From the NCBI GenBank assembly GCA_029706075.1, contig JAINUG010000322.1, forward strand, positions 124,001 through 188,000: a stretch of DNA of 64,000 nucleotides, written 5' to 3'. Positions 26,116 to 39,659 of the stretch are shown here, piece by piece. The notes under the pieces are model-generated. The model saw only the letters and a list, made by a program, of their open reading frames with translations, searched no databases and was not told where the DNA came from. Made by a program: the position numbers and the translations under genes. Position 1 is the first letter of the stretch. Every line of letters begins with the position of its first letter. This stretch comes from Aldrovandia affinis. Its lineage: Eukaryota; Chordata; Actinopteri; Notacanthiformes; Halosauridae.

Positions 26116-29100
26116 GATTTCAATGTTAACACTGATGACAAAAGTTACACATGTATTAGGGATCCCAGAAGTCCATTACATAATACAGTCTGTGATAAAC
26201 TCTCTGGTATAATGTACTTCTTAAGTGCAACAGGCTTTTCCTGTGTTCTTTGGTTAGGCAAGCCTTTTCTCCCTTGCAAAGTCTTCAAAAGGTATAAGCA
26301 TTGAGTGGTTATTGCCATGGGGTATGGGTGTGGAGGGGTGTGCTGGAACACTGCACACCCCTCCAAACAGCTCAGTCTCATCCGGTACCACTCCTTCAAT
26401 TTCGGAATTTAGAAACAAAGGACTGTTTGGGAGCAGGGAGGGGCCCACGGAGCAAGGGAGAGAGCGGGAGAGAGATTGTGGGTATTGAGCAAATGTATTT
26501 GCGTAATCAAGAGAATTACCTCAAATAGGCTCTGGCATGGAGTTACATAGACACATGAAGGAAGTTTTCTCTTAGATTACTGAAGTTAAGAGGTGGAACC
26601 TTTCAAAAAGAAGAATCACTGCTCCCCACGAGACAGACTTTGACGGGTCTAAGTAAAAAAAAAACACTGTATGCCCTTACATAACCGTAGACACAGCTTA
26701 TGTGTACACATACCAAGAACTCATGTTAATTTCAGAAGGAGAGGGACCATTCGTGCATAGCATATGCATGCCAAATGACAGTCGACTAGAATCTAATGTG
26801 TAAACCAATTATAATCCAGTTTTCTAGAGACGGGATATGAAAAGTGTCAACTCCTCTAGCAGAATATGTGAAAGCTCCTCAAGCAGCAAAGCCAGCTATG
26901 GTGGTCCAAAGAAAACTCAGTGACAAAGCAAACAAAGTAGAAACAAAGTCAATTGCACTAAATCTACATGGAGAAGAGGGAAAAGATGTGTTGCTTTCTA
27001 ACAGAGAAAGAGAGAAACAGAAGGAAAGACAGATCGAAAGATCGCGCCATCACTGCAGTAACGTATTGTACAAAGGTGACCCAAACACTGACCCAACAGA
27101 TGAGAGAATTTGCTGAGGAGGACAGAAACACGGCTGGTGCACCCATAGAGGAGCACAGTGCCTTTAGAGTGGAGGATTTATCCCTTCACGCAGTCCCACC
27201 CAAACATGGAAGGAGGCTGTTTTCTCACCCCTCCGAAAAAACATACAGTAAATCAGAAATGATGCACAAGGTCCATTAAGCACATGAGCGATGTGTCTGA
27301 GCTAACAGGAGCCAGGGCTACGTGTGAACATGCATGCTAATGAGAGCAGCACTGAGCCAGACTGTAGCCTAGCTACAGCTAGCCGCTGGGCCAGAGAATC
27401 CACGTCCCCTGTAGACGGACATAGATGGGACAGCCAAAGACACCCTCGTGACCGGAGGAGACAAGAGTCCTTCTGGCCCAGACCCGGGTGCGAGGGACAC
27501 AAGGGGGGGAGTCTGATCCTGACAAAAAGCTTGGCCACACAGCATGATTTACTCTGCTCGCAAACTGCCGGTAATTGCAGCACAGGGGTAATTTTTCACT
27601 CAGCGGCGCTTTGTGTTTGGATTTTTGTGGGGCGGTTTTTTGCATACCCCAGTAGCTGATACCTTCACTATTTTACAGGACACCTGGACCTGGCCAAATC
27701 AGCTCTGGACAAAAACAACATTTGGGAAAAGCTAATTTTCTCATGGGGGCCGTCTCTGAAAATAGGAGAAAACAGGAAAAAAAAACTCTCAGTGACACTT
27801 TTTGTGGTTTTGTGAAAAACTCCTACGCATTTCAAAAAAAGAAAATTCTCATGCCATTTCAACAATTCGGTTATCTGGCTAAAATTGTCTCTCGTTCTGA
27901 AATTTCTCAATACAAGAGCTCACTTGGCAGGACGGCGATCCCGAGTGAGCCTCTAATCTGATGTTACTCACTCTAGTATTAGTACCAGAGTGGTCCCTCT
28001 CTCCCTTTAGATCTGAAGCAATAATGGAAAACATGTTCGCTCAGGTTCTTGACTATATCAACCATACTGCCCCACCCCTTCGACTACTGCTAGCTACTTG
28101 TCCCTTTCCCAAGGGGCTGCACAGTGCAGGCAAACCCCAAACCGTTTATTCAGAACGAGGAAACTGCACTCCAAGTGGGCCTAAGTGAGTGAGAGTTGCT
28201 TTTTTGTTGATTTATTTCCACAGACCAGTCTTGATTACAATAAACGAATGCACGTTGACGGCAGAAGCAGCGTATTTTCCCCGGTGATTAAAGAGCTCCA
28301 CATGCAATCGGCACTTCGGGTAATTCACGTAAAATGCTTGTCTTGTATTCCACTGTTTTCAAGTCCATCCACTAGCAAAAGTCAGGGAGTCGAAAAGCTC
28401 TCTCGAAGCTTTCCTCAAACTTCAAGCGATTATTAAAATGCCAGCTCAGTCTGAAGCTGTAATGCGGAGGAGGGGTGGGGTTAAGGAAATAAAGAAAAAA
28501 GATTAAAATGTCAGCATTTTTTCCTTTCCATTTTTAATCAAGCATCACTAAGATCCTGCTTCTCAGTGTTCTCTGCTCTCAGAAAGTAAAAGGCCGGATA
28601 TCACCCCAGGAAAGCATTCATGTTAATGAGATGGGGTGTGTGTGGGGGGGGGGGGGATCTCTGACATAGAAACAGGGCAAAGCACTGAGGCAGAACGGTA
28701 CAGACTGCTTCTTCCCTGTCTTGTTTTCTGCTTCTGATGGCTTGACTATAATGTATGACAATAACAAAATTGGTGTGTTTGGCATTTACTGAAATAATAT
28801 AACATGTCTTAAATCTTGTTATATCCTGGAATGTATATCAGTGTTAGCAGATGAGGCTTACGGTTCAGGGCTGAGAGACAGGAGGACAAGGCAGTGGGAG
28901 CAGAGGAAGTCCTCTCTCTCCAAGTTACACAACGCCCTTCTCACAGCAGGCACAGGTACACGTCTATCACTGACTAGGCTAGGCACAGGGAAGGCCAGCC
29001 GCCTGCCAGCGGCAAATTTCACAATCATCTGCACACACCGCAATGATTCACCTTGCCTTTTGGAGACATGTTAGCATGTCACAACATTGCACGTCAGTAC

Positions 29101-30976
29101 CACATACAGTAAAGAGTTTGCATGCCAGACTGCGCTTTTTAAGAAATTCAATGAAATAATAATATGCAAACCTCCTTAAACATATTTATATGTCCAACCT
29201 TTTAATGTAACCAACAACAGGTTTATCTCGGATTGTTTCCCAGTGATATTTATTTTTTTGTTTAGTTTTTTTAAGGGAGGGAACAAGCCTATTTGTGTTA
29301 TGTAATCACATTCTGGTTTTCACAGAAGCACATTATTCACAACAGTACATTACACATTACAGATTAGCTGCCTTAATCTGAAGAGAGCTTAAATTCTACA
29401 CATTATCCATTTATAGAACTGGATATTTTACTGAAACAAATAATGCAGAGCCAAACCAAGGACTAGAACTGGCAACCTTCTGGCTCCAAGCCTCCTACAC
29501 CACGCTGCTGTGGTGAGCTAACAGGAAAACCTTTTTACTACACTTTTTACAACATCTTCACTAAACCTTCATGTAATCTAATCTTCAACATTCCCTGCTT
29601 CAATCTTACCTTGATTAAAAAAGACTGACCCATAGAGCATCGCGTAACAGCATTCAGACTGTAGTTGGTACCGTTAAAATTACATTGCCACGAGAAAAAC
29701 CTCAGGTCAGAGTACATATCTACTGTACTATCAGTTCAATCCTTAATTAAATCAAACATCCAATTCACTAATGCAGATCAATAAAGACCTTACATTTAGG
29801 TAGTTAAACCCAATGTCAAGTTAGTTTTCTTCCAGCTACGGCTGCAGAAGGACGGTTGTTGGACGACTATCCTTTCATCCCCAGCTACTGTATAATTACA
29901 GCTTTAATGGTTGCGGTTTACAGTACACCCAGTTACACCATAATGTGTCCCATCAAACCATCAGACACAACAATCATTACAATGTTTACAAACCGTCTGC
30001 CCTCAGCTCAGTTTTGTATACCTACTTTTTGGAAAGCAAAGTAGAGGTGAGTTGGTATTGATACTGCAGACAGTGCAGAGGTGGCATGAGACAAAAGAAG
30101 GGGTGAAATACGTAGGGAGAAAGAGGGTGACGGAGAAGGGAGGTCCCAGCTTTTCTTGTGTTGTAAGCGTGTGCCACGTGGCAAGGGGGCAGGCCAGCCT
30201 CCTACAGGGAGGGAACTTGACAAAAGGGGACAGGGGACGCCATTGTTAGAGTGGCAAGTCCCTGGGGAGGGCAGGTGTCCACAGCCAGGTCATTATCTTG
30301 GCTGAGAGTAATCAATCCCAGAGTGGAGGCACAGGGAGTGTCACCATCTGGCCCAGCCAAAACCCAGAGCAGAGATTGTGATTGCTAGAGATCCTGCACT
30401 CCTTCCTGGCCCCCACTGAAAGAGTTCCAGCTGTCGCTTAAAGACTTCCGGTTATGGAATATTCATGAGCAGGGCAGGCCTGAAATGGATTTCAAATGGT
30501 TTTGGCTACTTCAATTCTATGCATATCGGGATTAAATTAAGAGCCAAAGAAGAAATGTTATTAAATATTCATAAGAACCTGCTCTAACCAAATCTCTGGG
30601 TTAAATGGTGTGGGGATAGAACTTTCAGTATAAAGCAGGAAGAGTTCAACATCTTGGTTACTACTAATACAGTATCTTTGGTATTGGTGTGGGGAACAGG
30701 GACGAGCAGCAGAGCAAAGAGCCAACATGAATCTAACCGCAGTGTTCTGCTCTGCAATGAATTCTGGATCTTAGCTCATCCTCCCTTATGTAAGGACATA
30801 TTTTCATGCAGTGTCAGCTGCTGTTGTAATAGATAACTGGATTTAGTGGACCCAGTTCAGCATGGAATATCATAAAACCATAAAAACTATGATTTAGGTG
30901 GCTTCTTGGAAAAGTGATTGTGCTACACATAACATTTATGGGTTCTGCCACAGAAATTAAAAAAATGCTTCGTACT
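26116..30976. other. Noncoding stretch with candidate conserved blocks
   Basis: No supported exon or complete transposon. 27660-28440 and 30420-30640 are complex sequence, rich in ATTA and ATGCATAT-type motifs, and are candidate conserved noncoding elements. There is a G-run at about 28647. Confidence 0.4.
29455..29522 (-). repeat. Possible tRNA-derived SINE relic
   Basis: On the minus strand, GTGGTGTAGGAGGCTTGGAG and then GGTTGCCAGTTCTAGTCC resemble decayed box A and box B promoter elements at tRNA-like spacing. No body or tail was recognised, so this is tentative. Confidence 0.3.
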
Positions 30977-31158
30977 TGAATTATTTGGTCATAACAAAAA
31001 CCCTTTTATGAAGGAATCAGGTGATCAATGTAAAAAGTACCAAATTTAACTACAATGACAGATCCCACCAGTCACTATGAAACATTGCACCCTCATGGTA
31101 GTTATACTTTGTGATTGACCGATTCTTTCATAAAAGGGTTTGCTTTTAATAATTCAGA
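30977..31158. mobile_element. Foldback MITE-like inverted repeat
   Basis: Outer arms TGAATTATT (30978) and AATAATTCA (31148). Inner arms AAACCCTTTTATGAAGGAAT (30998) and its near-complement ending at 31141. GTACT occurs immediately outside both ends (30972-30976, 31159-31163) and may be the target duplication. It is non-coding; family not recognised. Confidence 0.6.
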
Positions 31159-34100
31159 GTACTGCCAATTTGTTTTTGAATGCTGTATTTTTTATTTTCT
31201 TTAAATCTTCTTAAATTTATAGAGGGAGGATGCACACCCAGTTTAGGTTTAGCGAAGTGCTGACTAACCGAATTTCCAGGACAAAATTCATACAGACGAA
31301 ACTCGTAACCATTAATTTACAATGAGACACAAACTTGCCATCATCAAATAAATAGCCTTATGTAATGACAAATAAACAACTTGCTGATTAAGACCGGTTG
31401 GTGTTGGTGGTTATGTGTTGTTTTTTTTGCCAGCAAACAAGTTCTAATAAAAAGATAAATAATTTCAATATTTGACTATTTAATCTAGGCTATAGACTAT
31501 ATGCAATACCTTCATATTCAGTATTGTGCACTCGTGTACTAGCTAGCTAACTACTTACCTCACTGGCCAGCTAACAGCTAACATTTATTCATTACCTGTA
31601 CTGTTAAATCCAGAATAAAAAATATTGTTTTACATATGTCAAAATATCAGTTACTGCCAATTTAATGTATACAGATGTATTCATCATCTGTCTATCATAC
31701 AGATCATATTTTAAACATATACATATAGAATTACATATAAGAAAGTGCCAACTAATATACTAATATATACATGAATTGTATTATTATATTTTGACATCTT
31801 ACATCTAAATTCTTTATATTTTTATATTTCAGGATACTTACACTTATATTTGTATGAAGAATGCTTTGACAGCTCTTCATTTCTCTTTGTAAGCTTGAAA
31901 CCTAAAGTTTTATTTTTCAGCTGTACACAGTTTAAGATGTCTCACCTGAAACAATGCTATGCAGAACACCATAAATAAGCAGCAGAACAACAAATGTGTG
32001 TGCCATCAACAAAGGAACTGAATACGACTGTTATCAGAAAGCCGCCAAATCTAAAAGGTAAGTGTCGATGATGACCAAAAAAATAATTGGGACTATATCT
32101 ATCACTTTAATATCAAGAATAGGGGCTACCTTAACTTAACACCATCTGCAATCGTCATCTTTATTCAATTGTTTCATACTAAACACAGTTGGGAGAATCT
32201 ACCGTTTCAAACCAAAACATACTTCCTGAACAAGTAATCCTGCCACAACAAGTCCTAACCTACAAAAATAACCACAAGAAGCCCAAACACAAAATATACC
32301 GCATTTCTTCAAACTCCCTGTAGCCATAAGAATAGTTGGGAGTCATAGTCATGCGGGAATAACAGGACACTTTCTTGCCTTAAGAGAATACCTTGTGAAA
32401 ACCAGATCCTCTTGGTGTTATAAATCAGTCCTGCTGCTGACAGAGTGAGGTATGCAGCCACAGTAAGTCAGCTTCAACCCTCCCGGACACAACCACTCGT
32501 TAGTTCTATGCGTGTCTTTTCCTGCTGGGATTCTGAGCTCATCTTATTAGCATAACCCTATAATCCCAAATCAATGTGTACTCCACAAGTGAGGCTGTTC
32601 TTTTTTTGCCTCTTCAAAGACACTGGAACAAACGCCTACCTGAGGCATCTAGAGTACACCTCCCAGAACGGGACAACTGCACATTTTTGGCTCATCTACA
32701 CCCTCCCGTCACAAAGTTTTACGCCTTGTGCCTTGTTTTTTTCCCCCTGGTTCCTCCCCTTTCCATTCTTCACCTCTATCTCAAGATCTGCTTCAGAACT
32801 TCTGTTTTTTCTTCCCAGATCAATTTTCTCTATTATGTCTATTTCACTGGTGCCTACTTTTCTGTGAATCTATCATTTTCACCGCTTGTGTTCATTTAGT
32901 AGATGTTTCAATGGTGACTGTGAAACACCACTGCAGATCAAGGTATCTGCAACACCAAGACAGACAGACAAGACGGAGACATTCATGATGGAACTTCACG
33001 AAAGCTAATATATTGATTTTTCACCCTCAGCAATCCCCATCACAATAAGCTACTAGAACAGAATTAAAATATAACATCTGACATAACCAATGTGGCATGT
33101 TGATCAAAGTTAAATCTGTAAATAGTAGGAAACTCAAATATTACTGATTGGTCGCAATCTGACTATTTTCCTTTATGAACCAATAATGAACTGACAAATG
33201 TTTCACATAACTTGCTTACTGGGTCCCTACTTTAATTTCAGCACAGTAAGGTTTCGATTTTAAGATGTATGGCACCCGGCAAAATATATTTTATTCCTGA
33301 AATAAAAAGCTAAATAAGGTATGATCGGTCCTTTCATACTCTCAATCAAAGGCACCTCAAAACAAAGCAACCGAAAGTGACTCTCCCACCCCAACCTTAC
33401 AACTGGAGCGAAATAACACATACAATACACCACTCCCCCATGTCTACCTGCTGCCAAATTGAAAGATGAATGTATTAATAAATGAAACCTTCTAGAGTTA
33501 CAATAATTTAGCACATTCAAATACAGTTCAAAAGAACATCCACACAGTGAACAAGAACATACCGAAACACACGTCACGTTAAACCAGTCTTTCTGGTCCT
33601 GCATGTTTTTTCTCCTGCAGCACTCACAGGGTTGGAAGATTAACAATAAGGGTCCAGTGAACATTCTTGGGTGAACAAACACCTATTTTGGTCTCTGAAA
33701 CCTTTTCTTGTTGCATTAATCTCCTGTTCTCTTGGTCCCGTGGGTTGACTTGTGTAGATCACCAGGGATTAGGCTTAGTCTATATAAAAAGAAGGGCGGT
33801 GGACGGGGGGAGTTGGTGGGGTTGTATTGGTGAGGGGTGGTAGCGGAGATCTGTGCTCGCTTGTTTGTCTTGATTTAATCACCACTTTCAATCACTTTTG
33901 GCTTGTGTTTAGTTCCATTACTGGGGCACATGTTTGTGACAAAATGTCAGCCATTTCACACTGTTCCCTTTGCAAACGACGTACTCTAATGCTTGCCCCC
34001 TGGTGACTAAAAAGTCTGGACCAAGTAACATTGTTGAAATATTGATAAGATGCAAGTGTATTTTCAAACTTGAGGAAAAATGCACTGGAATTGCATTTGA

Positions 34101-34160
34101 AAAAGTTATTTGAAAAAGTTTGGGAAAATGGCAAATTAAAGGTCCGTATTATGGACATTA
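31159..34160. other. Noncoding stretch, no gene seen
   Basis: AT-rich sequence. The open frames at 32574-32988 (plus, T/C-rich) and 33260-33682 (minus, 140 codons) match no known protein and lack splice context. Confidence 0.4.
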
Positions 34161-34223
34161 CATGACGAGCCTAGATGGGCTGAACAGCCCGATCTCGTCA
34201 TTATGTATTCTTATGTTCTTATT
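34161..34223 (-). repeat. Fragment of the AAGAACATAAGAA dispersed repeat
   Basis: The minus strand reads AAGAACATAAGAATACATAA then CTGTTCAGCCCATCTAGGC, matching the head of the copy at 12828. Only about 60 bp remain. Confidence 0.6.
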
Positions 34224-37200
34224 ATACATTTTCAATCTTGACTGACCTACTGCAGCAGACACCAAGAGGGAGGGAAATTCAGAGTGATTCCTCATGCAAG
34301 GGAGGAATATTATATGGTGTATATAGGGTGTTATATGCAGAGCTTTCCCCATACTGATCGGAAATAAGATCAAAGCAAACAGAGGAACATCACAATGAGA
34401 ACGGTCTCCCTACTAAATCCCAGAGTGCTCCTGCCTGATCTTTTAATGTGTTCTTTGGAACAACTGGTTTTTCAGTTATGTGACTTTGGAATGTGCTGTA
34501 CCATTCATTTCAGTATCGCACAGCTGGTAGATGGCAGTAGCAATTTACGAAAATTACATTTAAAGATTTAATTTCCTTTATGGTCATTTTAATAGCAGCG
34601 GTAAATAATCTGATGTACGTAAATCTCTATGGTAAAGCGAGTCATGGGGTGGTGTTGATGTAGGGGGAGAAGTGCGTAAATAAAGTAAGTGTCTACTGAA
34701 AGAGTGCCGCTGCTAATGGCTCACTTCAATGTTGGAAAACATGGTAGAACAGCAGTATTGAAAAATCAGGACTGCCGGACAAGTCATAACCAAAAAAGGC
34801 AATGAGGGTTTCCTGGAAATGTGCCACCAGAAAACCTCCCACAGAAAAGCTCTATTTGATCTAGAGAATAATCAGGCTTTAGTATCTCTCAGTAGGTCAG
34901 TGGTCAACTCACAAGTCACAGGAGATCAAATTCCAATCGCCAATTTTGGGAGCGTTGCTTTGGAGGGAGATGCTTTTTTAGAGCAGGCAGCTTGGACAAA
35001 GCTCATCTGGGGCTTAACACTGGCACAGAGTATGTGCTGCACCAGGCTGTAGCGAACAGCACTGAAATGTAATATCAACACAGCAAACATTCAGTATGTG
35101 GAAAATCACTGCATCACTTGAAATTTCTGTGGAAATGTATGTAGTAAACCATCTATTCATATAGTGCTGTATCATTTGAAGTAGAGGTGGACTCGGGTGA
35201 TACAACATTAAGCAAATTTCTCTGTGTCCTTCTTGTGCTTTTCAATTCCAATTAGAGAACAGTTCATCCAAACCTCAGGTGTAGCTGGCAGACATGGATG
35301 CATAATGCAAAAATGAGCGGTATTATACATACTTTGCAGATTAAATATGCTTGTCTTAATACATTGCCTCTAATGGGAGGTCACAGGAGTCATTTCAGAC
35401 TATTATATTTGATTATGGTATTCCTTAGCAGACTTATTTTTTTATCGATGATGATTTATTGTACAACTTAACACTTAAACATTTAAACTTAAAACTGCTT
35501 AAAACTGTGTTTTTTAATGTCCAATGCCTGCATGCTAACAGAATCAGGAACCCAAAAGCTTCATGCTTCAAGCTTTTTCATGTAAAATCATTTTGAGTCA
35601 GTTGATTTTTTCCCCCACACTTGACATACAACAGCATAATACACACAGCTCACTGCATGCATCTGAGTCAGCTCGGGCGATGACGCACTCACGCATGCAC
35701 ACACATACTCGACATGCAAATGCACATGCATGCACGCAAGTGGGGAGCACTGAAAAGCAATGGCTACTTGCCATTGCTATGGCACCTTTAATCGTATTCT
35801 CAAAATGGTCATTTCCCTATCCAGGAAATGATAGAAGACAGTTGAAAATAGTATGAGTGCAATTGCAAACCATTTGACTCAATGGGAGTTCAAAATAAAA
35901 ATAGCTTGGGACAGGGATCCAAACCACCCCTGTTTCGTAACAACCGAGACGCCACATTAAGTTAAGGGAAAACATCTGACAGAATTTCAACATTGCCCTC
36001 GGCGTCAGCGGCCTGAGGCTAACTGAGCAGAGAGCGGTGGGGGGAATGTTTGCTTCAGATGGGGAAATGGCCCCTCACGCCCTCAGCCACGAGGCAGCAA
36101 TGGTAAACCGTGTCCCAACATTCTCCATATGGCCCTGTGTGGAGCTGTTGTCTATTGAAAGAAGACAATGCCACAGGCTTTGATTGCAGCAGCTGTGACA
36201 GATCGTCACCAATGCAGGGTAGGGGCTGTGATAAAAGCCTGCTCTCGTTAATTAGTCCTCCGGGAGAATGGAGGAGGAGAAGGGGGAAGGGGAAATGAGG
36301 GTTCTGAGGTTTGGCACAGCGCCACGTGACTCCAGCCCCATTAGTCCGAGGGGAGAGGAGAGGACGCAGCGGTGTGTGCACTAATTGCATTTGCCATTTA
36401 CCATGCTCCTCGTGAATGGGCAAGTCAAGGCTAGCAATGATTAGATTACCCAAGACCCTAGAAGCTCCGCTAACTTTGGTTATGAACCAATAGGTTGAAT
36501 GAGGTGCGAGTAGAGTATGCGTCTCTGTGTGTGAGGGGTGTGTAGGAGTACGAGTGTAGCTCAGCCCTCCCTTTCATCCCTCCTGCCCAGGCAAGCAATA
36601 GTATGACTCAGAGAGAGCTCGGATTGATCTTCCACACCACATACATGGGCAGCAAGACTGGTGGCATAGAACAGGTCTGAGCTAACACAGAAGGGTGTGG
36701 AAATGAGCAAATTAAGCTGCACATGCTCTTCCGGAGCACGTTTCAATGCGAAGGCGTGCTTGCTGTTGTCACTTAGCGCACAGGCCTGAGGCAGTTGGAA
36801 AATACCAACTTTAGGGATTCTGAATTCTCAGGTGAATATAAGGCAAAGGTTGGATTTAACTCAAATCCAAAAAGGGCTGGTTCTTGAACATTGTATTTGT
36901 ACTTTTCATGAAGTAGTACATGAGGAAGAAGTAAAAAACACTAAATGAAGCCATACAAGATTTGGTCACTCCATCCACATCCACATCCACAATAGAGAAT
37001 ATAAATATAAACTGTATGTGTAGGAGTCACCTATGTCAGCCAACATACTGTATCTTTGTAAGAGTCAGATTATCAGCTCAATTTCTTTCTCAGTTTAAAG
37101 CGCAGTATAGTAATTCGGCAAAACCGTTTTCAAATAAAAAGGAGGAAGCAAACATGCTACTGTATGGCTAGCGCACATGCCTGCCTCCCCACATCCGTCA

Positions 37201-38383
37201 TGTCTGAAAATATATGGAGATGAGGCAGTACCTTTGATGACTAAAACACGGGAGGGATTGCATCATTCAAATCACTTTACGTACAAAGCCCCGCACTGCC
37301 GTTCCATTAAAAATAGAACAGCATTCAATTAAAATGTAATTTAGTCAAATCATTGGTGTGGATGCAAATGCAGAAGGATCACATCGAGCTACTCGCAATG
37401 TGCAAATGCATGATGCGCGTGATGGAAAGGTGGCAATTGAATCGAGGGCTATGTGATGCCTCGTTACTCGCCATGTCAAAAGGGAGGGGGAGCATCAATG
37501 AGTCACTGTCTTGAACTTACGTTGTACGACAAAAAAAACCCCTGAAAGCTCCATCCTGTTTATGTTAATAATGATCGCAGTACAGGGTTGTAATATGCTC
37601 TTTACCCTGGTGCACATTCACTTTACACCACAGCAGCACGGTGCGGTGACCTCAAACTATTTTGATAGCACTTTGCTTTATTTATTAATGAGGTCGACAA
37701 AAAGAGTTTGGTTACATTTGCCTACGCTCAAGGCATGTCATGCAGGAGCGCACACATTCCACAGCCAGTCTTATTTTCACGAATGATTGGAAAATCAAGA
37801 GGGGGCCAAATATTTTCATCCTGCGGAAACCCATCTGCGTCTCATGAAGTATGCATAACACTCATGTTAGCACACATTTTTCAGGTTTTCAGTTGACCAT
37901 GGCTCCCATTAGAGAGTTTTAATGGTTGTCTGCCGCGCCCTGCACGCTCCTTTGTTGTTCGAGTGCCACAGTCTTCAGTCTGGGGCAAAGGGGAGAGAGA
38001 CAGGTGAGGGAGGAGAGCAGGTGCAGCAGGTGAGGTAAAGGCCATGGAGACGCGAGAAAGCGAGAGTCCCGCTGAGGGATCCGAGACCAGAGGCGGTCCC
38101 AGGAGGACATGTGATCTGATGAACAGATGATGACAGAGTCAAAGGGGTTAACTCTGCCCAGTGTGGCCTTCTAAACTTGGCATCCCTCCTGACACATCAT
38201 CACCTGCTCTGCTTCTGGCCCTGAGAGATTGCAGTCTGGCGCAGGCCTGTCGGGGTGCTGAAACACAACCTCTGTCTTTGTTTACCAGGGGGCGGGGGTG
38301 GGTCGCAAATGAGAGCTATCGGAGGAGTTGCTGGGAGAACGATGTGTTTGAACAGCACAATCTCTGCTCTTTATCTGTCTATC
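34224..38383. other. Noncoding stretch with candidate conserved blocks
   Basis: No exon is supported. 36000-36430, 37200-37480 and 37500-37880 are complex, repeat-free sequence with several ATTA/TAATTA sites and no coding frame. Confidence 0.4.
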
Positions 38384-38504
38384 TACACTGCCCTCCAGAA
38401 TTATTATTACTGTGTGTCACCTCATATTTATACTCCAGTGAAACAGGAAGTCATGGAGGACCACTTAAGTGTTCCTAAAGACTCAGGTAAACTTAAAAAA
38501 TATA

Positions 38505-39436
38505 TACACTCAGTGGCCACTTCATTAGGTACACCTTTCTAGAACTGGGTAGGACCCCCCTTTGCCCCCAGAACAGCCTGAATTCTTTGTGGCATGGATT
38601 CAACAAGGTGCTGGAAACATTCCTCAGAGATTCTGGTCCATGTTGACATAATAGCATCACACAGTTGCTGCAGATTTGTCGGCTGCGCATTCATGTTGCG
38701 AATCTCCCGTTTCATCACATCCCAAAGGTGCTCTATTGGACTGAGATCTGGTGGAGACTGTGGAGGCCATTGGAGTACACTGAACTCATTTTCATGTTTG
38801 TGGAATCATGTTGTTTACGGCAGATTCTGACCCTACCATCTGCATGTCGCAGCAGAAATCCAGATTCGTCAGAACAGGAGACGTTTTTCCAATCTTCAAC
38901 TGTCCAGTTTTGGTGAGCCTGTGACCACAGTAGCCTCACTTTCCTGTTCTTTGCTGACAGGAGTGAAACCTGGTGTGGTCTTCTGCTGCCGTAGCCCATC
39001 CACTTCAAGGTTTGACGTGTTGTGCGTTTAGAGATGCTCTTCTGCATACCACTGTTGTAACGCGTGGTTATTTGAGTTACTGTCACCTTCCTGTCAGCTT
39101 GAACCAGTCTGGCCATTCTCCCTCTCATTAACAAGGCGTTTTCGCCCACAGAACTGCCGCTCACTGGATGTTTTTTGTTTTTCGCACCATTCTCTGCAAA
39201 CTCTAGAGACTGTGCGTGAAAATCTCATGAGATCAGCAGTTTCTGAGATACTCACCAACAATCATTCCACGTTCAAAGTCACTTAGATCACATTTCTTCC
39301 CAATTCAGATTTTTGGTCTGAACAACAACTGAACCTCTTGACCATGTCTGCATGCTTTTATGCATGATTGACTGATTCGATAATTGCATTAAGGAGCAGG
39401 TGTACAGGTGTGCCTAATAAACTAGCCACTGATGTA
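38505..39436 (-). mobile_element. Tc1-like element nested in the outer element
   Basis: The left end begins CACTCAGTGGCCACTTCATT and the right end finishes GTGCCTAATAAACTAGCCAC plus TGATG, an imperfect inverted match, with TA at both borders. It contains a decayed Tc1 transposase on the minus strand. The recognisable terminal repeats are short, about 30 bp. Confidence 0.88.
38540..39330 (-). pseudogene. Broken Tc1 transposase
   Basis: A Tc1/mariner transposase cuts and pastes the element using a DDE catalytic triad. The minus-strand frame 39164-38733 shows the DNA-binding linker region (RKVTVTQITTRYN, TLKWMGYGSRRP) and the first catalytic Asp in CSDESGFLLRHADGRV. The central part with the second Asp is deleted, because the frame jumps from MKMSSVY to LHQISVQ. 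Beyond the frame, 38732-38540 still encodes the C-terminal IEHLWDVMKREI-type segment with the third acidic residue, and then RISEECFQHLVESMP. Inactive. Confidence 0.85.
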
Positions 39437-39659
39437 TACATAAATAGGAATATACACTACCGGTCAAAAGTTTTAGAACGCCCCCATTTTTCAATTTTTT
39501 ACTTAAATTTAAGTAGTTCAAGTCCAGTGAATGACCTGAAATGGTACAATGGTAAGCAGTAAACTGCCAGAGGTAAAAAAAAAAAGTTTAGGTTACTAAA
39601 AACTGAAGAATTATGTAAATTTCAGAGTTATAAAAAAAGGCCCTTTTCAGGGAATAGGT

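Noticed and set aside
33585-33660. GGTCCTGCATGTTTTTTCTCCTGCAG-like sequence similar to a hAT MITE interior
   Set aside because: No inverted ends or target duplication found.
33260-33682. 140-codon minus-strand frame
   Set aside because: Cys-rich but with no recognisable domain, no splice context and AT-rich surroundings; probably chance.
33770-33860. TATATAAA followed by a G-rich tract, looking like a promoter or LTR edge
   Set aside because: No downstream gene, inverted ends or polyadenylation signal could be tied to it.
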